From: Mycobacterium colombiense
GTDB taxonomy: Bacteria; Actinomycetota; Actinomycetes; Mycobacteriales; Mycobacteriaceae
Assembly (NCBI RefSeq): GCF_001672755.1
Contig: NZ_LZKI01000145.1
Location: forward strand, 1-46,294
DNA: 46,294 bases
Direction: 5' to 3'
Below the pieces are notes generated by a model, which did not search any database, was not told the origin of the DNA, and worked only from the letters and a program-made list of their open reading frames with translations. Both the position numbers and the translations under genes were made by a program. Of the stretch, positions 7,960 through 14,652 are shown in pieces. Numbering within the stretch: position 1 is the first letter of the stretch; each line of letters starts with the position of its first letter.

Positions 7960-9417
7960 ATGACTGAGGAGCCAAAGACCGGCCAGACCGACAAACTCGC
8001 TTCGATCCTCGCCCGCGACATCGAAGCCGATATCGTCCGCCGTGGCTGGGCGGTGGGCGAGTCGCTGGGCTCCGAACAGGCTCTGCAGCAGCGCTTCGGG
8101 GTGAGCCGGTCGGTGCTGCGGGAGGCGGTTCGCCTGGTCGAACACCATCAGGTCGCGCGGATGCGCCGCGGGCCCAACGGCGGGTTGTACATCTGCGAAC
8201 CCGATGCGGGGCCCGCCACCCGCGCGGTCGTCATCTATCTCGAATACCTGGGCACCACGCTGGGCGACCTGCTCAACGCCCGTCTGGTGCTCGAGCCGCT
8301 GGCGGCCTCGCTCGCCGCCGAGCGCATCGACGAGGCCGGCATCGCGCGGCTGCGGGCGGTCCTGCAGGCCGAGCAGCAGTGGAAGCCCGGTTTACCGGCG
8401 CCGCGCGACGAGTTCCACATGGCGCTGGCCGAGCAATCCAAAAACCCGGTGCTGCAACTGTTTATCAATGTCCTGATGCGGCTCACCACCCGCTACGCGT
8501 TGGCGTCGCGAACGGATTCGGCGACCGAGGCGATCGAGGCGGTCGACCATCTGCACGCGCACCACTCCGCGATCGTCGCAGCCGTCACCGCCGGTGATCC
8601 GGCGCGCGCCAAGACGCTGTCCGAGCGACACGTCGAGGCCGTTACGGGCTGGCTGGAGCAGCATCACGCGGGCGGCGGGAGCCGGGGTCGCAAGAGGCGC
8701 CGGCGGCTCGATTCCGAGGCCGCCAGGGGCAAACTGGCCGAGATGCTGGCCGTCACCATCGGTGACGACATCGCCGCGAGCGGCTGGCGCGTGGGTTCGG
8801 TGTTCGGCACCGAGGCGGACCTCTTGGAGCGCTACCGGGTGAGCCGCGCGGTGCTCCGCGAGGCGGTGCGATTGCTCGAATACCACTCGATAGCCCACAT
8901 GCGCCGCGGCCCGGGCGGTGGGCTCGTCATCGCCCAACCCGCGGCGCAGGCCAGTATCGACACGATCGCGCTGTACCTGCAGTACCGCGATCCCAGCCGC
9001 GAAGACCTGCGATGCGTCCGCGACGCCATCGAGATCGACAACGTCGCCAAGGTGGTCAAGCGGCTGGGCGAACCCGAAGTGGCGGCGTTCCTGGCCGGCC
9101 ATCGGTCCGGGCTGCCGGAAAACTCGCGCCAGACGGCCGACGACGTGCGGCAGGCGATCGCGGAGGAGTTCAACTTCCACGTCGGCCTGGCGCAGCTAGC
9201 CGGAAATGCGCTGCTGGACCTGTTCCTTCGGATCATCGTCGAGCTGTTCCGCCGGCACTGGTCGAGCACCGGGCAGGCGCTGCCGACCTGGTCGGACGTG
9301 CTGGCCGTGCACCATGCGCACCTGCGAATCGTCGAGGCGGTCGAGGCGGCAGACGAGAGCGTCGCCGCTTATCGCCTCCGCCGGCATCTCGATGCGGCCG
9401 CCTCGTGGTGGCTGTAG
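7960..9417 (+). CDS. Double GntR/FCD transcriptional regulator
   Basis: A 485-aa protein made of two complete FadR-type GntR units in one chain. Unit 1 (about 1-230) has the wHTH ALQQRFGVSRSVLREAVRLVEHHQVARMRRGPNGGL; unit 2 (about 245-485) has DLLERYRVSRAVLREAVRLLEYHSIAHMRRGPGGGL. Each is followed by an FCD helical ligand domain (EFHMALAEQSKNPVL; EFNFHVGLAQLAGNAL), and a basic linker GRKRRRR joins them. FadR-type GntR proteins normally dimerise, so this is effectively a covalent dimer. It corresponds to Rv3060c (490 aa in my memory). Placed after the thiolase gene and near fadE22, it probably controls that lipid module; acyl-CoA as ligand is inference. Confidence 0.92.
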   Translation: MTEEPKTGQTDKLASILARDIEADIVRRGWAVGESLGSEQALQQRFGVSRSVLREAVRLVEHHQVARMRRGPNGGLYICEPDAGPATRAVVIYLEYLGTTLGDLLNARLVLEPLAASLAAERIDEAGIARLRAVLQAEQQWKPGLPAPRDEFHMALAEQSKNPVLQLFINVLMRLTTRYALASRTDSATEAIEAVDHLHAHHSAIVAAVTAGDPARAKTLSERHVEAVTGWLEQHHAGGGSRGRKRRRRLDSEAARGKLAEMLAVTIGDDIAASGWRVGSVFGTEADLLERYRVSRAVLREAVRLLEYHSIAHMRRGPGGGLVIAQPAAQASIDTIALYLQYRDPSREDLRCVRDAIEIDNVAKVVKRLGEPEVAAFLAGHRSGLPENSRQTADDVRQAIAEEFNFHVGLAQLAGNALLDLFLRIIVELFRRHWSSTGQALPTWSDVLAVHHAHLRIVEAVEAADESVAAYRLRRHLDAAASWWL

Positions 9418-9483
9418 AAAACGCGATCGCCGGCCGTCGTGGTGGCCTCTGCAATGAGGCAACCTAAATGTGATCTGTTGCGC

Positions 9484-9510
9484 GGTATAGCGAAGGCCCG
9501 TCTGGGGTAC
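9484..9510 (+). promoter_or_regulatory. SigF-like promoter of the MEDS-HATPase gene
   Basis: GGTAT (9484-9488), 16 nt, GGGTAC (9505-9510). The mycobacterial SigF pattern is GGTTT, 15-17 nt, GGGTAT, so each half has one mismatch. It lies about 48 nt before the likely GTG start at 9558. Confidence 0.45.
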
Positions 9511-9557
9511 TGGAAGGGAGGGAAGGCGTAAGCCTACCCAGCAGGGGGTTGGCGTAC

Positions 9558-10550
9558 GTGATCGAAAGCGAGAGCGCTGAAGTGACGGCGGGTAACGAAA
9601 CCAGACAATACGGTTTCGTCCACTCAGCATCGATTTATCACTCTCAGCAGGAGTTTTTGGATTTGGTGGGGCGCTTCGTCGGCGACGGCGTGGCGCTGGA
9701 CGAGGCGGTGCTGGTTGCCGCGCCTCCCGAGACACTGGCGCTGCTGCACGACGTGTTGTACGCCGGCGGCGACTTGCCCGCCGACGTGCGCATGGTCGAC
9801 ATCACCGAAGTGGCCCGCAATCCGAGCCGGTTCATGGCGATGGAGGGTGCGTTCATCGACGAGCACCCGGACCAACGAGTCCGGATCGTCAGCCAGCTCG
9901 CGTGGCCCGGCCGCACCGACGAGGAATTCGTCTCCTGCATCGAGCACGAAGCGCTGGTCAATGAAGCGATGGACGGCTACCCGGCCACCAGTCTGTGCCT
10001 GTACGACGCGAGCCGGCTCGGCGATGCTGTCCTGGCCGACGCCCGCGCCACACATCCGCTGCTGTGGGAACGCGGTGTGCTGCAGCGCAATCCGAATTTC
10101 GCCCCCAGGGACGTCCTGGAACGCTGCAATCAACCCCTGGCCGCCGGTCCCGGGGCGGTCACCTACATGGTCCGCAAGTCGGCTGACCTCCGGCCGGCCC
10201 GGTCCTTTGCCGTGGACTACGCGGGCTGGATGGGGCTGTCGCAGGAGAGCATCGAGGATTTACAGCTGGTCGCAACCGAGTTGGCCACCAACAGCCTGAT
10301 GTACACCGGGGGCGCGTGCCGGTTGGCGTTCTGGAAGGACGACGGGCACCTGGTCTGCGAGGCACGCGACACCGGGCGATTCGACGACCCGATGGTGGGG
10401 CGCCTGGACCCGGGCCCCTGTGGTCCCGCGAGTCGCGGCCTGTATCTGGTCAACGCCATCTCGGACCTGGTACGAACTCACACCACAAGGACCGGTACGA
10501 CGATTCAGGCGTATCTGCGGTTCGAGCCGGCTGTCGGCCCGGCCGGATAA
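9558..10550 (+). CDS. MEDS-domain sensor with RsbW-like HATPase (anti-sigma type)
   Basis: The protein has 330 aa from GTG 9558, which has AGGGGG 9 nt upstream (a TTG three codons earlier touches that site). Residues about 15-175 form a MEDS sensory domain (HSASIYHSQQEFLDLVGRF, IVSQLAWPGR, EHEALVNEA, SLCLYDASRL). Residues about 195-325 are a HATPase_c_2/RsbW-like kinase fold with N-box LVATELATNSLMYTGG, G1 EARDTG and a glycine-rich GPASRGLYLV. No histidine phospho-acceptor domain is present, so it fits the RsbA/RsbW serine-kinase anti-sigma family better than a two-component kinase. No sigma factor or antagonist gene adjoins. A SigF-like promoter precedes it, suggesting a link to the SigF network (inference). 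Confidence 0.85.
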   Translation: MIESESAEVTAGNETRQYGFVHSASIYHSQQEFLDLVGRFVGDGVALDEAVLVAAPPETLALLHDVLYAGGDLPADVRMVDITEVARNPSRFMAMEGAFIDEHPDQRVRIVSQLAWPGRTDEEFVSCIEHEALVNEAMDGYPATSLCLYDASRLGDAVLADARATHPLLWERGVLQRNPNFAPRDVLERCNQPLAAGPGAVTYMVRKSADLRPARSFAVDYAGWMGLSQESIEDLQLVATELATNSLMYTGGACRLAFWKDDGHLVCEARDTGRFDDPMVGRLDPGPCGPASRGLYLVNAISDLVRTHTTRTGTTIQAYLRFEPAVGPAG

Positions 10551-10572
10551 GACGTAGCGGTCCAAGAAAATA

Positions 10573-10618
10573 GCGACCCGCCGAGACCACAGGTCCCCGC
10601 GGGTCGCTTGTCTTTTTT
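10573..10618. terminator. Bidirectional intrinsic terminator
   Basis: GCGACCCGC (10573-10581) pairs with GCGGGTCGC (10599-10607). On the plus strand TTGTC and six T follow, ending the MEDS-HATPase transcript. On the minus strand the same stem lies just after the small lipoprotein stop and is followed by TATTTTC. Confidence 0.8.
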
Positions 10619-10620
10619 GC

Positions 10621-10842
10621 TCAGAGGCCGAGGCTCCCGGTGATGCCACCGACGATGCCACCGACCGTGCCGCCGACGGTGCCACCCACTGTGCCGCCGG
10701 TGGTGCCGCCCAGCGTGCCCCCGGTGGTGGTCCCGGCGGTGGTGCCACTTACCAGGCATCCGGTCGGCGCGAACAACACCACGACGAATCCCGCGGCGGC
10801 CGCGGTGGCTTTAAGGACTTTCTTTGTCCTCGTTGAATTCAT
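10621..10842 (-). CDS. Small Gly/Thr/Val-repeat lipoprotein, paralogue 1
   Basis: A 73-aa protein from ATG 10842, which has AAAGGA 7 nt upstream (a GTG two codons earlier is too close to that site). It has a basic n-region (TRTKKVLK), a hydrophobic stretch AAAAGFVVVLF, then PTGC, which resembles a lipobox. The mature part is low-complexity: repeats of GGT and GGTVGG ending GGIVGGITGSLGL. Function unknown; it is probably a secreted, lipid-anchored, flexible peptide. It shares signal sequence, C-terminus (G-S-L-G-L) and terminator with the gene at 11262-11450, so the pair arose by duplication. I recognise no named family. Confidence 0.7.
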   Translation of the reverse strand: MNSTRTKKVLKATAAAAGFVVVLFAPTGCLVSGTTAGTTTGGTLGGTTGGTVGGTVGGTVGGIVGGITGSLGL

Positions 10843-10860
10843 AATCACATCCTTTCATCT

Positions 10861-11210
10861 GGAGGCATAAGCCCCGCATGTAAACCGCCCTATTTAACGG
10901 ATGTTACAACGGCTATTGCACACACGTAAAGACCTGATTTGTATTTGTTCTCGTGTGCGCAGAGGGCGTATGCTGCACGTCAATAAGCCACTACAGCAGC
11001 ATCATTCGGCGAGGGAAGCGCGCGAATGTGATATCGCGCTTGCGCCGGGGGATAAACAAGATATTGCTCGGGCACGACGGTGTCGATAACGGGCAATTGG
11101 CAGCGCGATAGCGCCATTGTTGCAGCGCTATTGCGCGCTTAATCCCGGCCGAAGTCGGGTGTGGAATTCTCCGTCATCCGGGACCGCCGGATAGACGGAG
11201 CGAGTGAGGA
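10861..11210. other. Gene-free, AT-richer stretch between the lipoprotein paralogues
   Basis: I see no convincing coding region here. The stretch is visibly lower in GC than its surroundings and contains several overlapping GCGC/ATCGCGC palindromic words (for example around 11028-11040 and 11095-11140). It must hold the promoter of the minus-strand lipoprotein gene at 10621-10842, but I could not place one: no SigF-type pair was found, unlike for the paralogue. Confidence 0.4.
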
Positions 11211-11218
11211 AATAGGGT

Positions 11219-11244
11219 CCCGCCGAGATCAAAATCCCGGCGGG
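11219..11244 (-). terminator. Terminator-like hairpin after lipoprotein paralogue 2
   Basis: CCCGCCGAGA (11219-11228) and TCCCGGCGGG (11235-11244) form a 9-of-10-bp stem with a 6-nt loop. On the minus strand ACCCTATTTCC follows. Its sequence resembles the terminator at 10573-10618 (shared CCCGCCGAGA, GGCGCTTGT-like flank), so the terminator was copied with the gene. Confidence 0.65.
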
Positions 11245-11261
11245 GCGCTTGTTCGATCGGA

Positions 11262-11450
11262 TTAAAGGCCGATGCTGCCCAGGATCCCACCAATGCCGCC
11301 GACGCCGGAGCCGCCGGCACCGCCGATGAGGCCCGAGCCGCCGGCGCCGCCGGTGACCGTCGTCGCACAGCCCGGTACTGCTAACACCGCGGCAACCCCG
11401 ACGGCCGCTGCGGCAGCTTTGAGGGTTTTCTTGGCGCTCTTCGGCTTCAT
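11262..11450 (-). CDS. Small Gly-rich lipoprotein, paralogue 2
   Basis: A 62-aa protein from ATG 11450, with GGAAGG 7 nt upstream. It has n-region KPKSAKKTLK, hydrophobic AAAAAVGVAAVLAV, then PGC (lipobox-like), then TTVTGGAGGSG and Gly-Gly-Ile repeats ending GILGSIGL. The signal region aligns closely with that of the 73-aa protein at 10621-10842, and both end in G-S-[IL]-G-L, but the repeats differ (GGAGGSG against GGTVGG). A near-perfect SigF promoter lies about 60 nt upstream, so stress or stationary-phase expression is likely. Function is unknown. Confidence 0.72.
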   Translation of the reverse strand: MKPKSAKKTLKAAAAAVGVAAVLAVPGCATTVTGGAGGSGLIGGAGGSGVGGIGGILGSIGL

Positions 11451-11511
11451 GATCGTGCCTTCCAGGTGAGGGGTAGTTGAACAGCCGTCTAATTGACCGT
11501 TCCTCGCCGAC

Positions 11512-11538
11512 ATACCCCCTGTTAAACACGCGTAAACC
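11512..11538 (-). promoter_or_regulatory. SigF-type promoter of lipoprotein paralogue 2
   Basis: On the minus strand GGTTT (11538-11534), 16 nt, then GGGTAT (11517-11512). This matches the mycobacterial SigF consensus in both boxes and spacing. The transcript would have a leader of about 55 nt before ATG 11450. Confidence 0.7.
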
Positions 11539-11619
11539 AAACTTTTAGGATTATTTTCTGTATTTTTTTGTACGGTCCGTTTGTCCGGCTCAATGGCGTT
11601 TTGCGCCCGCCGAGGGAAG

Positions 11620-11649
11620 TTGCAGAAACCGTGGTCGGGCGTCTAACGT
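11620..11649 (+). promoter_or_regulatory. Promoter of the attenuator leader
   Basis: TTGCAG (11620-11625), 18 nt, TAACGT (11644-11649). The -10 ends 8 nt before the GTG of the leader peptide, so the leader ORF would be translated from a leaderless transcript. Confidence 0.5.
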
Positions 11650-11657
11650 CAACGCTC

Positions 11658-11708
11658 GTGCGTCTTTTCGAGCGAGTCGTAGTAGCTAGCACCCGCAGCG
11701 GGGTCTGA
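11658..11708 (+). CDS. Valine-rich leader peptide (16 aa)
   Basis: GTG at 11658 opens a 16-codon ORF ending TGA at 11706-11708. It reads V-R-L-F-E-R-V-V-V-A-S-T-R-S-G-V, with five valines including three in a row. The stop falls at the edge of a stable hairpin (11691-11733). This is the usual layout of translation-coupled transcription attenuation: ribosome stalling at Val codons would change the hairpin. The target is the LeuA-domain protein 75 nt downstream, whose domain senses leucine in full-length enzymes, so a branched-chain amino-acid signal makes sense. Too short for coding statistics; assigned by context. Confidence 0.6.
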   Translation: MRLFERVVVASTRSGV

Positions 11709-11733
11709 TCCTGACCGACCCCCCGCTGTGGGT
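11691..11733 (+). promoter_or_regulatory. Attenuator hairpin
   Basis: ACCCGCAGCGGGGTC (11691-11705) pairs with GACCCCCCGCTGTGGGT (11717-11733), with two extra C in the second arm. The 5' arm overlaps the last codons of the leader peptide, so a translating or stalled ribosome would decide whether it forms. No long T-run follows, so Rho-dependent or anti-terminator variants are possible. Confidence 0.55.
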
Positions 11734-11783
11734 CGGAAGCTACTGCCGTCGGTCGCTCCTGCAGACCAGAGAAGACCGGCACC

Positions 11784-12290
11784 ATGACTTTCCCCGAGTG
11801 CGATCAGCACCAGAATTTCGAATCCGCCCGTGTGTGGTTTGGCGAACGCTTCGGCGTCGCGTTGCCCCTCGGTCTGCGCGAGCGGGCCGATTCCATGTCC
11901 TGGGCAAGCTTCGTCGCGACCTATGGGCGCAACGCGGGCCCGCTGCGGCTGGGTGACTGGCAGTGCGCCGACGGCGGTCGCGCCGCGGCCCGACCGGGTC
12001 CGCAGCCCCGCGACTACCGGGCCGTGATAGCCGTGGGCGACCGCATCAGCACCGTCACCGCCGCCGCGTCAGGACCGATCGCGGCCCTGACCGCGATGCT
12101 GCATCAGCGCGGGATCACGGTCGAGGTCGTGAACTTCCATCAGATGCGATCGGCAACTGGCAGCGCTACTTTCATCCGCGGCAGCGACGGCGTCCGCACG
12201 GAGTGGGCGATGGGCTGGGCGGATGATCCGACGCAGTCGGCGCTGCGCGCCGTGATCGCCTGCGCCAACCGGCTATTCGCCGGCCAGTAA
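11784..12290 (+). CDS. Free-standing LeuA-type (isopropylmalate/homocitrate synthase) regulatory domain protein
   Basis: A 168-aa protein resembling the C-terminal allosteric (LeuA dimer) domain of 2-isopropylmalate synthase: YRAVIAVGDRISTVTAAASGPIAALTAMLHQRGITVEVVNFHQ, then ATFIRGSDG, WAMGWADDPTQSALRAVIACANRL. An N-terminal piece (LPLGLRERADSMSWASFVATYG...GPLRLGDW) matches the linker before that domain. There is no TIM-barrel catalytic domain, so it cannot be a synthase alone. It may bind leucine or regulate LeuA by hetero-association (inference). Expression is preceded by a valine-rich leader and attenuator. It converges on cyp136. Confidence 0.8.
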   Translation: MTFPECDQHQNFESARVWFGERFGVALPLGLRERADSMSWASFVATYGRNAGPLRLGDWQCADGGRAAARPGPQPRDYRAVIAVGDRISTVTAAASGPIAALTAMLHQRGITVEVVNFHQMRSATGSATFIRGSDGVRTEWAMGWADDPTQSALRAVIACANRLFAGQ

Positions 12291-12303
12291 GAGATCAATA
12301 GGT

Positions 12304-12347
12304 GAGTTTCATGTGCGCTAGCGCCAGTGATAGCGCACATGAAACTC
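12304..12347. terminator. Perfect 17-bp inverted repeat between convergent genes
   Basis: The arms at 12304-12320 and 12331-12347 are exactly complementary, with a 10-nt loop. The arm begins GAGTTTCATGTGCGCTA. It starts 14 nt after the LeuA-domain gene and faces cyp136 from the other side. No T-run follows, so it may be a bidirectional terminator or a dispersed palindromic element. Confidence 0.6.
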
Positions 12348-12393
12348 GGCCCCAACCGCGGCGGCGGCGACTGACGCTGCCGTCGCGGACGTT

Positions 12394-13872
12394 CTACAGC
12401 GGGCGCAGCACGATCGGCATGCCGTCCATCGGAATCGGCATGCCGCCGTAGTCCCAGTGCGGCTGGTAGCCCGGCCGGGCCAGCTCGACGCGGTAGCGGC
12501 GCAGCAGCCGGTGCACCACGGTCTTGACCTCCAGCTGGCCGAACACCATCCCGATGCACTTGTGCGCGCCACCGCCGAACGGCGCGAACGCGTAGCGGTG
12601 CTTCTTGTGCTCCGAGCGCGGCTCGGCGAACCGCTCCGGGTCGAATTTGTCTGGCTCCGTCCACAATTCGGACAGCCGGTGATTCATGCCGGGCCAGATG
12701 GTGATGTTGGTTCCGGCCGGGATGTAGTGGCCCAGCAGCTCGGTGTCGCGCACCGCCATCCGCATGTTGAACGGTAGCGGCGTCACCATGCGCAGCGACT
12801 CGTTCATGATGAGTTCGAGTGTTTCCAGCTTCTCCAGCGACTCGATGTCCAGCGGTCCGTCGCCCAGGCGGGCCGACTCCTCGCGCGCCCGCTCCTGCCA
12901 CTCCGGGTTGGCGGCCATGTTGTAGACCATCGTGGTGGTCGTCGAGGTGGATGTGTCGTGCGCGGCCATCATCAGGAAGATCATGTGGTTGACGATGTCT
13001 TCGTCGGTGAAGCTGTTGCCGTCGTCGTCCTCGGTGTGGCACAGCACGGTCAGCATGTCGTTTCCGGTGGCGTTGCGGCGGTCCTTGACCCGCTCGATGA
13101 AGTAGTCCTCGAGCAACTTGCGGGCCTTCAGGCCGCGCCACCACTTGAACGGCGGAATCGGCTGCCGGATGATCGCGCCGCCGGCGCGCGTCGTCGTGGT
13201 GAACGCCTGGTTGACCTTGGTGACCAGGTCATGGTCGGACCCCGGCTCGTGTCCCATGAACACCAGCGAGGCGATGTCGAGCGTGAGTTCCTTCATCGCC
13301 GGGTGGAACAGGAACCGCGCGTCGTTGGTCGGCCAATTGGCGACGATGTCGGTGGCGACCCGGTCGATGTGCTCGACGTAGCCGGTCAGCCGGCTGCGGG
13401 TGAAGGCCTCCTGCATGATCCGGCGGTGGTACATGTGCTCATCGAAGTCGAGCATCATCAGCCCGCGGTTGAAGAACGGCCCGATCACCGGGTGCCAGCC
13501 CTTCTGCGAGAAGTCCTTGTTCCGGTTGGAGAACACGGCCTGGGTGGCGTCGGGTCCCAGCGCGGTGACCGCCGGCATGATCGGCGAGTCCAGGTAGATC
13601 AGCGGGCCGTGGTTTCGATAGAGGTGCAACGCGTAGTCCGGGCCGCCGCGGAACAGCTCGATGATGTGGCCGAGGATCGGGAGCCCGGCGTCGCCCAGCA
13701 CGGGCTTCAGGTCGCTGTCGGCCGGCGGGTCCGCGAGTACTTTGGTCTCCCACTCGTGGGCGAGCAGGCGCTTCTCGATCGCACCCATCCCCGGGATGGT
13801 CTGCAGCGTCGGGGTGAACCGGCGCCGCGCCTGATCCAGCAGGTATTGCGGGGTGCTGATGGTGGCGGTCAT
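12394..13872 (-). CDS. cyp136: Cytochrome P450 CYP136
   Basis: A 492-aa P450 monooxygenase from ATG 13872, which has AAAGGAG 5 nt upstream; this is the length I recall for Rv3059. Heme-binding loop FGGGAHKCIGM with thiolate C439, I-helix AAHDTSTST (oxygen activation), ExxR in NESLRM, and the PERF-like region DPERFAEPRSEH are all present. It is most like CYP51/CYP7-type lipid or sterol P450s. It is divergent from a TetR gene, and two palindromes fill the gap, so repression by that TetR is likely. The natural substrate is unknown to me. Confidence 0.94.
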   Translation of the reverse strand: MTATISTPQYLLDQARRRFTPTLQTIPGMGAIEKRLLAHEWETKVLADPPADSDLKPVLGDAGLPILGHIIELFRGGPDYALHLYRNHGPLIYLDSPIMPAVTALGPDATQAVFSNRNKDFSQKGWHPVIGPFFNRGLMMLDFDEHMYHRRIMQEAFTRSRLTGYVEHIDRVATDIVANWPTNDARFLFHPAMKELTLDIASLVFMGHEPGSDHDLVTKVNQAFTTTTRAGGAIIRQPIPPFKWWRGLKARKLLEDYFIERVKDRRNATGNDMLTVLCHTEDDDGNSFTDEDIVNHMIFLMMAAHDTSTSTTTTMVYNMAANPEWQERAREESARLGDGPLDIESLEKLETLELIMNESLRMVTPLPFNMRMAVRDTELLGHYIPAGTNITIWPGMNHRLSELWTEPDKFDPERFAEPRSEHKKHRYAFAPFGGGAHKCIGMVFGQLEVKTVVHRLLRRYRVELARPGYQPHWDYGGMPIPMDGMPIVLRPL

Positions 13873-13897
13873 AAACGCTCCTTTGCGTGCCCTCCGG

Positions 13898-13953
13898 GTG
13901 ACGGCCGTCACTGATTCATAACCTTCGCTGAAAAACTTGACGGCTGTCAAGTT
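13898..13953. promoter_or_regulatory. Twin TetR operators between cyp136 and its TetR gene
   Basis: Operator 1 is GTGACGGCCGTCAC (13898-13911), a perfect palindrome. Operator 2 is AACTTGAC-GGCT-GTCAAGTT (13934-13953), a perfect 8-bp inverted repeat. Both share the core TGACGGC-GTCA, and their centres are about 39 bp apart. They lie where both divergent promoters should be, so the adjacent TetR probably controls cyp136 and itself. Confidence 0.7.
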
Positions 13954-13986
13954 TGCTTTTTGCGAGGCGTGGTGCAAGGTCAGGGA

Positions 13987-14622
13987 GTGACCAGCCACCC
14001 CGCCCCTCCAGAGCCGGGCGCACGACGGCGAGGCGACAAGCAACGCCAGGCGATCGTGCAGGCGGTGCGCGAACTCCTGCAGGAGAAGCCGTTTGCCGAG
14101 TTGTCGGTGAGCACCATCAGCCTGCGGGCCGGAGTGGCGCGATCCGGCTTCTACTTCTACTTCGACTCCAAATACGCGGTGCTGGCACAACTCATGGCCG
14201 AGGCCACCGAGGAGCTCGAGGAACTCACCGAGTACTTCGCGCCCCGGCAGGCCGGCGAGTCACCCGAAGAGTTCGCCAAGCGAATGGTCGGCAGCGCCGC
14301 GGCCGTCTATGCGCACAACGACCCCGTCGTTACCGCGTGCAACGAGGCCCGCAATACCGACGTCGAGATTCGCGATCTGCTGGACCAGCAGTTCGAGGTG
14401 GTGCTCGGCCAGATCGTCGGGATCGTCGAGGCCGAGATGAAGGCCGGGACCGCCAGGCCGATCAGTGACGACCTGCCGACGCTGATCCGCACCCTGGCCG
14501 GCACCACCGCGCTGGTGCTGACCGGCGACCCGATCCTGACCGGGCGCGACAGCGACCGTGACCGACGGGTGCGCGTCCTCGAGGAGCTGTGGTTGCACGC
14601 GCTGTGGGCGGGCCGTCCCTAG
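13987..14622 (+). CDS. TetR-family regulator next to cyp136
   Basis: 211 aa from GTG 13987; other GTG/TTG codons up to 13960 are in frame, so the start is uncertain. The N-terminal HTH is RQAIVQAVRELLQEKPFAELSVSTISLRAGVARSGFYFYFDSKYAVLAQLM, with a FYFYF recognition region typical of TetR. The C-terminal half is an all-helical ligand domain. It corresponds to Rv3058c. It is divergent from cyp136 with two operators between and is followed by an SDR gene 30 nt on, so it probably regulates a small lipid- or xenobiotic-oxidation unit. Confidence 0.88.
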   Translation: MTSHPAPPEPGARRRGDKQRQAIVQAVRELLQEKPFAELSVSTISLRAGVARSGFYFYFDSKYAVLAQLMAEATEELEELTEYFAPRQAGESPEEFAKRMVGSAAAVYAHNDPVVTACNEARNTDVEIRDLLDQQFEVVLGQIVGIVEAEMKAGTARPISDDLPTLIRTLAGTTALVLTGDPILTGRDSDRDRRVRVLEELWLHALWAGRP

Positions 14623-14652
14623 CGCGGTGGTACCGCCGGTATCGTCACGGCC

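Noticed and set aside
10861..11210. Phage or plasmid remnant in the AT-richer gap
   Set aside because: No integrase, repressor, origin repeats or coding frames were found; lower GC alone is not enough.
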